Shown one piece after another: positions 6,930-12,642 of a stretch of DNA of 12,642 nucleotides. Positions within the stretch are counted from its first letter, which is position 1, and every line of letters starts with the position of its first letter. The stretch lies in NCBI GenBank assembly GCA_011620465.1, contig WOZC01000124.1, forward strand, positions 1 to 12,642, read 5' to 3'. The notes below the pieces were generated by a model. The model was not told the origin of the DNA. It did no database searches and saw nothing but the letters and a program-made list of their open reading frames with translations. Position numbers and translations under genes: made by a program. The stretch comes from Anaerolineaceae bacterium (lineage in GTDB: Bacteria > Chloroflexota > Anaerolineae > Anaerolineales > Anaerolineaceae).

Positions 6930-8742
6930 TGAAAACGAATTAGACGACGAAGTCAATCTGCAAAGCGGTGTGCTCAGCCGGCTTCTGAAATTACTTAAAC
7001 CCTATTGGGTCTTAGTAGTTTTAGGTATCCTGTCAATTGCTTTGGTTTCCTGGCTTGACGCCTATTACACTGTATTAAACAAGCGTATCATCGACGAGGG
7101 CATCCTTACTCGGGATATCGAAACCATGACAAGGCTGTTCTGGAACTACGGTTTCATTGTGCTTGGGCAAGTGGTAGCCTTTTTTGTGATGCTGCTGTGT
7201 GTTGGTGTACAGGGCGAACGCCTGCGCTACGATTTGCGCAAGAGGTTGTTCAACCACCTCCAGAGCCTTTCCCTGTCCTACTTCTCCAAGACTCCCATTG
7301 GCTGGATCATGTCGCGGGTGACCTCTGACACAGAGAAGATGGGCGACCTCCTGACCTGGGGGATCATAGACACAATGTGGGCGCTGACCAACATCGGTTT
7401 CGCCGTCTACTTCATGCTGCAGCTAAACACAACTTTAGCATTGATCGTCATCATTTCTCTGCCAGTGATGATTATTGTCTCCTTCAAATTCAGGATAAAA
7501 ATTTATTATCACTACCGTAAATCACGCAAGGCAAATTCGAAAATGACAGCCTCACTTAATGAGAACATTACCGGTGTTCGCGTTGTGAAAGCGCTCTTGC
7601 GGGAAGATAAGAACCTGGAAAACTTCAAAGTTCTTTCAACCGATATGTTTCGTGAAAGCTACCGGGCTGGCTTTCTTTCAGCCATTTATCTGCCCACCAT
7701 CCAAACCGTCAGCGCGATATCGCTGGTCCTGGTTCTTTGGCGCGGCGGTCTGATGGTTGGGAACAGCATGCTTTCTGTTGGCACGCTGCAAGCCTTTGTG
7801 TCCTATATTATGACGATCTTGTGGCCTATTCAGGACCTTGCCAGAGTATACGCGGAAATGCAAAACGCCATTGCTTCCTCCGAACGTGTTTTCTCGCTGC
7901 TCGAAACCAAACCGGAAATTCACGATCGCGAGAATGTGTTGCCAGTGGATTCCCTGGTAGGAGATGTGGAGTTTGAGAATGTCTCGTTCCATTACGAAGA
8001 CGGCGAACCAGTCATCCAAAACTTGAGTTTCCACATTCCTCAAGGTCAGAAAGTCGCCCTGGTTGGTACAACCGGCGGTGGCAAAACCACCATTGTGAAC
8101 CTGCTCTGTCGGTTCTATGAACCCTCGTCAGGAACCATTCGGATTGCTGAGCACGATTACCTGGAATACCCATTGGATGATATTCAATCGCGCATCGGGG
8201 TGGTTCTGCAGATTCCTCACTTGTTCTCGGGTAGTATCCGTGAAAATCTGCGCTACGGACGGTTGGATGCAACCGATGAAGAGATAGAACAAGCCGCAAA
8301 ACTGGCTGGTGCGCACGATTTCATTGTCAAATTTGAAAAAGGCTATGACTCAGATGTAGGTGAAGGCGGCAATCAGTTATCGGTTGGTCAAAAACAATTG
8401 ATCAGCATCGCAAGGGCACTTCTGGCTGATCCAGATATCTTCGTCATGGATGAAGCCACCAGTTCGGTTGATACTTTGACTGAAGCTCTGATCCAAAAAG
8501 GTATGCTTCAACTCATGACCGGGCGCACAAGCTTTATCATTGCTCACCGTCTCTCAACCATTAAATCAGCTGACCAGATTTTCGTGATCGAAGACGGTCA
8601 GATCGCTGAAAGCGGCAGCCACAAGAGCCTGATCCAGCAGCGTGGGATTTACTACAACCTCTACACCAAGCAATTCCGACATGATTTGGAGTCGAAATTC
8701 GACCCCTTTGGTGGAGCAGAAACAGAAGCTAACCCTGCTTGA
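6913..8742 (+). CDS. ABC exporter half-transporter, partner subunit with canonical catalytic Glu
   Basis: A 609-residue half-exporter. An acidic N-terminal tail precedes six membrane helices (about 25-325) and a nucleotide-binding domain. Motifs: Walker A GTTGGGKT (385-392, Lys391), Q-loop Gln433, signature LSVGQ (489-493), Walker B Asp513-Glu514, the SSVD D-loop and switch His545. Catalytic Glu514 is present, but the signature has Val in place of the first Gly. In a heterodimer this altered signature faces the degenerate Walker site of the upstream subunit, so both defects fall in the same ATP site. I start at GTG 6913 because AGAGGA lies 8 nt upstream. The reading frame stays open to a GTG at 6889, which has no such site. 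The overlap with the upstream gene implies translational coupling and 1:1 assembly. Confidence 0.92.
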   Translation: MSTYYDENELDDEVNLQSGVLSRLLKLLKPYWVLVVLGILSIALVSWLDAYYTVLNKRIIDEGILTRDIETMTRLFWNYGFIVLGQVVAFFVMLLCVGVQGERLRYDLRKRLFNHLQSLSLSYFSKTPIGWIMSRVTSDTEKMGDLLTWGIIDTMWALTNIGFAVYFMLQLNTTLALIVIISLPVMIIVSFKFRIKIYYHYRKSRKANSKMTASLNENITGVRVVKALLREDKNLENFKVLSTDMFRESYRAGFLSAIYLPTIQTVSAISLVLVLWRGGLMVGNSMLSVGTLQAFVSYIMTILWPIQDLARVYAEMQNAIASSERVFSLLETKPEIHDRENVLPVDSLVGDVEFENVSFHYEDGEPVIQNLSFHIPQGQKVALVGTTGGGKTTIVNLLCRFYEPSSGTIRIAEHDYLEYPLDDIQSRIGVVLQIPHLFSGSIRENLRYGRLDATDEEIEQAAKLAGAHDFIVKFEKGYDSDVGEGGNQLSVGQKQLISIARALLADPDIFVMDEATSSVDTLTEALIQKGMLQLMTGRTSFIIAHRLSTIKSADQIFVIEDGQIAESGSHKSLIQQRGIYYNLYTKQFRHDLESKFDPFGGAETEANPA

Positions 8743-8743
8743 T

Positions 8744-9526
8744 ATGAAGTTTGCTGTAAACTACTCCACCCCTTTGAAGAATTTAATTGAGCAAGGCAAG
8801 GTAAAAGTCGACTTGCTTAAATGCCCGGAATGGGATGGAATTGTCAACGCAGCCCGACTCTACGGACAGGTATATGTCCATTTTGAGATTTCAGTCGGAG
8901 CAAACAATATTCAGAAGTTGAATTTTGCTCTGATTGAACGTTTTTTGCACACGACCAGCACACCCCATCTGAATATCCATCTCTCCAATCACCCCATCCT
9001 TGAAGAAGTCACACAGGAAAACCGAAAAGCCCTCTTCCGAAACTGGAAAGAGGACATTGCCTGCCTGCGCAGTCAATTACCCGGTGTGAAAATTATCGCC
9101 GAAAACCTGCCCTGGCATGAGTTTTTACCACAACTGAAAATGGCAGCTGATCCTGAATTGATCAATGATTTGATCGAAGAGTGCGACCTGGGTTTATTGC
9201 TCGATCTTTCTCATGCGCAGATCAGTGCCCAGGCGTTCGGGATCGACTTCAAGGATTATGTCAGCAAACTACCCCTCCATCGCCTGGCAGAGCTGCATAT
9301 TACTGGAATCCGGGAGTACGCTAACTTTCCAACCGATCACTTTGAGTTGCAGCCGCAGGATTGGCCGGTAATTAATTGGGCTTCTGAGCAGATCAAATCG
9401 GGTGCCTGGCGCGAACCGGAGATCGTTGCGTTTGAGTACGGCGGGGTCGGAGATGTCTTTTGCTGGCGCACAGAACCCCTGCCGTTGCAAGAGCAAGTCC
9501 CGCTTTTGTATCAGATATTTTCGTAA
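8744..9526 (+). CDS. TIM-barrel metalloenzyme, DUF692/MNIO-like or xylose-isomerase-like
   Basis: A 260-residue cytoplasmic protein with candidate metal ligands spread along a TIM-barrel pattern: His46 in VYVHFEIS, His79 and His83 in NIHLSNHP, Glu120-Asn121 in AENLPWHE, Asp154 and His157 in LLLDLSHA, His185 in ELHITG, Asp198-His199, and Glu231 in FEYGG. The LLLDLSHAQISA...LPLHRLAELHITG segment resembles DUF692 (MNIO) enzymes, multinuclear iron oxidases that modify peptides. The AP-endonuclease-2/xylose-isomerase-like superfamily shares part of the pattern, so annotation as a sugar phosphate isomerase/epimerase is possible. The start ATG is 1 nt after the exporter stop codon with no clear ribosome binding site, so it probably relies on reinitiation. 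An earlier in-frame start (8642) would lie inside the exporter gene and is rejected. No precursor peptide gene is visible nearby. Confidence 0.65.
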   Translation: MKFAVNYSTPLKNLIEQGKVKVDLLKCPEWDGIVNAARLYGQVYVHFEISVGANNIQKLNFALIERFLHTTSTPHLNIHLSNHPILEEVTQENRKALFRNWKEDIACLRSQLPGVKIIAENLPWHEFLPQLKMAADPELINDLIEECDLGLLLDLSHAQISAQAFGIDFKDYVSKLPLHRLAELHITGIREYANFPTDHFELQPQDWPVINWASEQIKSGAWREPEIVAFEYGGVGDVFCWRTEPLPLQEQVPLLYQIFS

Positions 9527-9801
9527 GTTTTTTCCTTCTTCCATTTTTCATTTTTAACGCCGGCGAAGATTCTTATCAACGAAAATAAGGCGCAGCTATC
9601 CTTTGTAGGACAGGTCCCGATTTCGTAGCCGGCTTCTTTTCATAGGTCAGGCTGAGCAATTCAACAAAGTTTCGTTGGATGCAGGAGTCTGTTATCCGGA
9701 ATGTGAAGATGCATTCTGAGCCCCAATGACAGAAAGTATGCTAAACAAGAATCTCATCTTATTCAAAATTTTAGAAATGAGCTTTTTCCGCGAGCCTTTT
9801 T

Positions 9802-9829
9802 CTGTCAAGCCTTTTCTGTCAAGCCTTTT
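9802..9829 (+). repeat. tandem duplication of a 14-bp unit
   Basis: CTGTCAAGCCTTTT occurs twice head to tail (9802-9815 and 9816-9829), preceded by a partial copy ending in AGCCTTTTT. The array ends one base before the expected -35 region of the TATAAT at 9853. It may be a slippage duplication or a doubled regulator site. Confidence 0.6.
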
Positions 9830-9852
9830 CCGCCTTATTTCTATACCTGAGT

Positions 9853-9858
9853 TATAAT
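9853..9858 (+). promoter_or_regulatory. -10 box for the MgtE-like/NRAMP-like operon
   Basis: A perfect TATAAT. No good -35 hexamer is found at 16-19 bp spacing and there is no extended -10, so it may need an activator, possibly acting at the tandem repeat just upstream. It would give a leader of about 190 nt before the start at 10059. Confidence 0.4.
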
Positions 9859-9882
9859 TCATATTTGGTGTACAAAAGAGAA

Positions 9883-9972
9883 ATGGAACATACAACTAAC
9901 TCAGGAAGCGATTCATATCCGGGCGAAGACCAAGCCCAGCCTCCCAGTACGGCTGAGCTAACCATTCTCTGA
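9883..9972 (+). CDS. possible 29-residue leader peptide
   Basis: An ATG at 9883 opens a 29-codon frame ending in TGA at 9970-9972. It starts about 18 nt after the predicted transcription start. The peptide is hydrophilic, with an acidic and proline-containing middle (YPGEDQAQPP), and has no signal or cysteines. The stop codon falls inside one arm of an alternative hairpin (9967-9975), so a ribosome reaching it would block that pairing. The ribosome binding site is poor (GAG only 2 nt before ATG), and a frame this short can arise by chance. Confidence 0.22.
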   Translation: MEHTTNSGSDSYPGEDQAQPPSTAELTIL

Positions 9973-10023
9973 TTCTGATTGCACGATCATCCGCAGCCAG
10001 GGTCAGAGGTTTAAACTGACCCT
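9897..10023 (+). promoter_or_regulatory. structured leader with mutually exclusive hairpins
   Basis: TAACTCAG (9897-9904) can pair with CTGAGCTA (9953-9960) with one mismatch. It encloses a GGGC/GCCC hairpin (9921-9924 with 9934-9937). Further on, AGGGTCAG (9999-10006) pairs perfectly with CTGACCCT (10016-10023) over a 9-nt loop. The same segment, as GGGTCAGAG (10000-10008), can instead pair with CTCTGATTC (9967-9975), using two G-U pairs. These two pairings cannot coexist, which is the usual logic of an attenuator or riboswitch. The downstream hairpin lacks a clean run of T, so it is not an obvious intrinsic terminator. I could not match it to the M-box or the yybP-ykoY Mn2+ riboswitch. Confidence 0.4.
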
Positions 10024-10058
10024 TGGAATTGCCTTCTAAATAAAATAGCGAGGTGCGG

Positions 10059-11324
10059 ATGATTTATTTAAGCAAACTTCTCAATCAAAAAGTCTGGGAC
10101 GTTTTTGGTCGCGTCATTGGTCGACTGGATGATATTCTTGTTAACAATACCGAGCAAACAATGCCGCCTATCATTGCGATCCAGGTTAAAAACACCCCCA
10201 GAGGCGAGCAATTGATCGATGCCAGCAGCATAGCCACGCTTTGGCCATCAATCACGCTCAATCGTCGCAGTGAAGAACCCCTTATCTATCATCCTGGTGG
10301 GCACGAGCTTTACCTGAAACAACGTGTGCTCGATCAGCAAATCGTCGACACGGAAGGCAAACGGCTTGTGCGCGTGAACGACCTGCAGTTGGCTCGTAAA
10401 GAACAAAATTTTTACCTCACAGGTGTGGATGTGGGTGGTTTGGGTCTTGTCCGCCGTCTCGGTTTGGACAATTTGGTCAAAGGCACTGCCAAACTGTTCA
10501 ATAAAAAACCAAAAAGCAATGTAATCCCTTGGGAAGACGTGGCTTCCATCGAGCATGACGATCCTCTGCGCCTCAAGGTTTCACGCGACCGCCTGGTACA
10601 AATGGAACCGGCAGATATTGCTGCTATTTTAGACGATCTGGATCATCACACCAGTAAAGCCTTTTTGGAAGGGTTTACAGACGAGCAGCTGGCTGACACC
10701 CTGGAAGAAAGTTCTGCCGAGATCCAGCAAGTTGTCCTCTCCCACTTGGAACCTGAAAGGGCAGCGGATATCTTAGAAGAGATGCAGCCTGACGAAGCCG
10801 CAGACATCCTGGCTGACATGGAAACAGTAAGAAGCGAGGAATTACTCAACCTTATGGAGGATGATGACGAGGAAGATATGCGCACCCTGCTGCGTTATCA
10901 GGAAGACTCGTCCGGTGGAATCATGACAACTGAATTTGCCTGGGTCCCTGAAAACTTCACAGTTGGGGAAGCCCTGGATCATCTGCGTACCAACGAAGAA
11001 GCACTCGAAGATGAATTTATGTTTTATGTTTACATCCTCGATGAAAAAAAACATCTCAAGGGTGTATTGACTTTGCGCGACCTGGTTACCTCTCAACTGG
11101 ACACCCCCCTATCCAAATGGTTTGATGAACATATTGTTACAGTCTCTCCTTACGAGTCGCAGGATGAGACTGCATACCTGGTGGCAAAATATAACTTAAT
11201 GGCAGTACCGGTGATCGACCCGGAAAACCACGAGATGCTGGGAGTCGTGACAGTTGATGACGCGCTTGACACTGTTCTCCCGACAGCCTGGAAAAAGAAG
11301 CTGCCTCGCTTCGCGGGAAGATGA
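10059..11324 (+). CDS. PRC-barrel, MgtE_N and CBS-pair protein without an MgtE channel
   Basis: A 421-residue soluble protein. Two PRC-barrel-like segments (about 3-76 and 86-173) come first. Next is an MgtE-type intracellular N domain of short helical repeats (about 178-285, with LEPERAADILEEMQPDEAADIL) ending in an acidic stretch, MEDDDEEDM. A CBS pair follows (about 287-410), with SSGGIMTTEF, LKGVLTLRDLV, YNLMAVPVID and LGVVTVDDALD all close to MgtE. In MgtE these cytosolic domains bind Mg2+ and gate the channel. Here the protein ends after the second CBS, and the MgtE transmembrane domain is absent. ATG 10059 is preferred to GTG 10053 because the GTG lies inside the ribosome binding site GAGGTG. 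The NRAMP-like gene starts 1 nt after its stop, so this is probably its cytosolic metal sensor or gate. Confidence 0.88.
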   Translation: MIYLSKLLNQKVWDVFGRVIGRLDDILVNNTEQTMPPIIAIQVKNTPRGEQLIDASSIATLWPSITLNRRSEEPLIYHPGGHELYLKQRVLDQQIVDTEGKRLVRVNDLQLARKEQNFYLTGVDVGGLGLVRRLGLDNLVKGTAKLFNKKPKSNVIPWEDVASIEHDDPLRLKVSRDRLVQMEPADIAAILDDLDHHTSKAFLEGFTDEQLADTLEESSAEIQQVVLSHLEPERAADILEEMQPDEAADILADMETVRSEELLNLMEDDDEEDMRTLLRYQEDSSGGIMTTEFAWVPENFTVGEALDHLRTNEEALEDEFMFYVYILDEKKHLKGVLTLRDLVTSQLDTPLSKWFDEHIVTVSPYESQDETAYLVAKYNLMAVPVIDPENHEMLGVVTVDDALDTVLPTAWKKKLPRFAGR

Positions 11325-11325
11325 C

Positions 11326-12576
11326 ATGAAAAAGAAAGTCATGCTCCCCATCTGGTTAACAAAGATCTTGATGATATTCACAATCCTGGGTCCAGGGCTG
11401 ATTACTGCCTCGGCGGACAACGACGCGCCAGGGATCGCTACCTACTCGGTTGCTGGTTCAAAGTATGGCTACAGTTTCATTTGGCTAATCCTGGTCATTA
11501 CAATTGGTGAGGTAGTGATCCAGGAGATGGCAGCACGGATGGGCGCAGTCACAGGCAAAGGTGCGGCAGACCTTATACGTGAGCGATATGGCGTCAGAAT
11601 CACAACGTTCGCGATGCTGGCTCTTTTTATTGCCAACCTGGGTACCACCGTGGCGGAATTCGCGGGAGTTGCTGCGGCTGGAGAACTGTTCGGAATCAGC
11701 AAATACATCAGTGTGCCTATCGCGTGCCTGATTATGAGCCTTTTAGTGTTGCGAGCCAGGTACAAGAACGTTGAAAAAGTACTGCTTGTACTCACCTTTG
11801 CCTCGCTCAGTTACGTTTTTGCTGTATTTTTTGTAAAACCGGATTGGGCAGCCGTAGGTCAGGCTATTATCAAACCCACCTTGCAATTAGATCGCGATTA
11901 CATCTTCTCGATCCTTGCGGTGATTGGTACCACTATCACACCCTGGGGCATTTTCTATTTGCAGGCCTCAATCGCTGATAAAGGTGTGGAAATGCGCGAA
12001 TATGCTAATACCAGGATTGATGTCAGCTTTGGTGCAGCCTGGGGCAACATCATTTCCGCTTTTATTATCATTGTGACTGCAGCGACCCTATTTAGCGCGG
12101 GTATCGTTGTGGAGGATGCTAAAGATGCCGCTCTGGCACTGGAACCCCTGGCTGGGAATTGGGCTGGGTTCTTATTTGCGGTCGGATTGCTTGGCGCTTC
12201 TTTGCTAGCGGTCTCTGTATTGCCGCTCTCGACAACCTATGCGATTTGCGAAGCATTTGGATTTGAACGCGGGTTGAACCGTAATCCCAAGGACGCTCCC
12301 GTGTTTTATGGCGGATTTGCCTTTATCATGCTGATCAGTATGCTCATTGTGCTGATCCCAGGGATTCCACTCTTTCCGATCATGATCCTCTCCCAGGCTA
12401 TGAATGCCATCTTGTTACCTGCGTTGTTGATCCTCATCTTAAAATTGGCAAATGACGCAGTCTTAATGGGCAAATATCGAAACAGCAAGCTTAGTAATAT
12501 TCTGGCTTATGGGATCACGGCTTTGATCATGGTAACTACGGTCGTTTTGTTACTTGAGCCTTTTCTAAAAGCATAA
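11326..12576 (+). CDS. NRAMP-fold divalent metal transporter with non-canonical metal site (NRMT-like)
   Basis: A 416-residue integral membrane protein with about eleven hydrophobic helices and the NRAMP (SLC11) pattern GPGLITASA near residues 22-30. In the first helix, canonical DPGN is replaced by D33-A34-P35-G36. In the sixth helix, the canonical A-T-V-M-P-H is T202-T203-I204-T205-P206-W207, so the Met and His typical of Mn/Fe transporters are missing. Loss of the soft Met ligand is a feature of NRAMP-related Mg2+ transporters (NRMT), so Mg2+ or another hard cation is plausible but not proven. ATG 11326 follows the upstream stop by 1 nt and has GGAAG 5 nt before it. An earlier in-frame ATG at 11254 lies inside the upstream gene and is rejected. 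Coupling to an MgtE-like sensor gene supports divalent cation uptake. Confidence 0.85.
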   Translation: MKKKVMLPIWLTKILMIFTILGPGLITASADNDAPGIATYSVAGSKYGYSFIWLILVITIGEVVIQEMAARMGAVTGKGAADLIRERYGVRITTFAMLALFIANLGTTVAEFAGVAAAGELFGISKYISVPIACLIMSLLVLRARYKNVEKVLLVLTFASLSYVFAVFFVKPDWAAVGQAIIKPTLQLDRDYIFSILAVIGTTITPWGIFYLQASIADKGVEMREYANTRIDVSFGAAWGNIISAFIIIVTAATLFSAGIVVEDAKDAALALEPLAGNWAGFLFAVGLLGASLLAVSVLPLSTTYAICEAFGFERGLNRNPKDAPVFYGGFAFIMLISMLIVLIPGIPLFPIMILSQAMNAILLPALLILILKLANDAVLMGKYRNSKLSNILAYGITALIMVTTVVLLLEPFLKA

Positions 12577-12600
12577 CAACCAATCCCGGCTTAACTTAAC

Positions 12601-12621
12601 GGTGGGAGTCTATCTCCCACC
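12601..12621 (+). terminator. hairpin after the metal transport operon
   Basis: The arms GGTGGGAG (12601-12608) and CTCCCACC (12614-12621) form a perfect 8-bp stem over the 5-nt loop TCTAT. The stem starts 24 nt after the stop codon. Only TT follows immediately and a longer T run (TTCTTTTT) comes later, so the stem is strong but the tail is imperfect. Confidence 0.7.
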
Positions 12622-12642
12622 TTCCAGTTTGCAGTTCTTTTT

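Larger units (their letters stand above)
9527..10058. other. 532-bp intergenic region
   Basis: No conserved protein-coding gene is visible. The first 300 bases are T-rich after the upstream stop codon and hold only short weak inverted repeats, so I cannot place a convincing terminator for the exporter operon. The second half holds a 14-bp tandem repeat, a TATAAT box, a possible 29-codon ORF and a structured leader for the metal transport genes, each listed separately. Confidence 0.7.

Noticed and set aside
9527..9850. Terminator for the exporter operon or a RiPP precursor gene after the DUF692-like gene
   Set aside because: The T-rich stretch lacks a stable stem before it, and no short frame with a good ribosome binding site and Cys- or leader-like composition was found.
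9692..9895. 67-codon open frame on the minus strand in the intergenic region
   Set aside because: It runs through the tandem repeat and the TATAAT box, is dominated by Lys/Arg runs from the T-rich repeats, and has no recognisable similarity.
9861..10058. M-box (Mg2+) or yybP-ykoY (Mn2+) riboswitch
   Set aside because: I looked for the conserved sequence blocks of both classes from memory and did not find them; only the generic leader structure is claimed.

Overview
The window (about 50% GC by eye) looks like chromosomal DNA of a bacterium from the Chloroflexota, most likely class Anaerolineae. That placement is inferred from protein style: a Thr/Pro/Gln-linker lipoprotein, a stand-alone FHA protein, an Era-like GTPase with a DUF697-type tail, and an ABC exporter pair with an acidic N-terminus on the second subunit. 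I see no integrase, transposase, phage gene or CRISPR array. Apart from the cut tRNA at the left edge, every gene appears intact.

Layout: (1) 1-443, minus strand: a tRNA with a CAT anticodon, cut by the window edge, with a good sigma70 promoter, then a small FHA-domain protein. (2) 521-1750, plus: a GTPase with a membrane-associated C-terminal domain, divergent from the FHA gene. A hairpin at 1776-1807 sits between it and the convergent gene. (3) 1871-3049, minus: a PLP-dependent alpha-oxoamine synthase that looks more like bacterial serine palmitoyltransferase than KBL or BioF. (4) 3212-4898, plus: a lipoprotein with a C-terminal beta-sandwich-like domain, then an alpha/beta hydrolase of the carboxylesterase/monoacylglycerol lipase type. 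(5) 5012-9526, plus: a compact operon behind a near-consensus promoter (TTGACT-17-TATACT) and two 9-bp direct repeats. It encodes the two halves of a heterodimeric ABC exporter, overlapping by 17 nt, and then, 1 nt later, a TIM-barrel metalloenzyme related to DUF692/MNIO or xylose-isomerase-like proteins. (6) 9527-10058: a 532-bp gap with a TATAAT box and a leader of about 190 nt containing two mutually exclusive hairpins and a possible 29-codon ORF. (7) 10059-12576, plus: two genes 1 nt apart. The first encodes PRC-barrel, MgtE-type cytosolic and CBS domains without a channel. The second encodes an NRAMP-fold transporter whose metal-site residues differ from the Mn/Fe family. A strong hairpin follows at 12601-12621.

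The most interesting unit is (6)+(7). The Mg2+-sensing cytosolic part of MgtE appears to be encoded separately from any MgtE channel and translationally coupled to an NRAMP-like transporter. That transporter has DAPG in place of DPGN and lacks the Met and His of the canonical TM6 motif. This suggests a split, self-regulated divalent-cation (plausibly Mg2+) import system behind a leader with regulatory-looking RNA structure. The second is unit (5), where a possible peptide- or small-molecule-modifying metalloenzyme is tightly coupled to a dedicated exporter. Both functional readings are inference from motifs and context.
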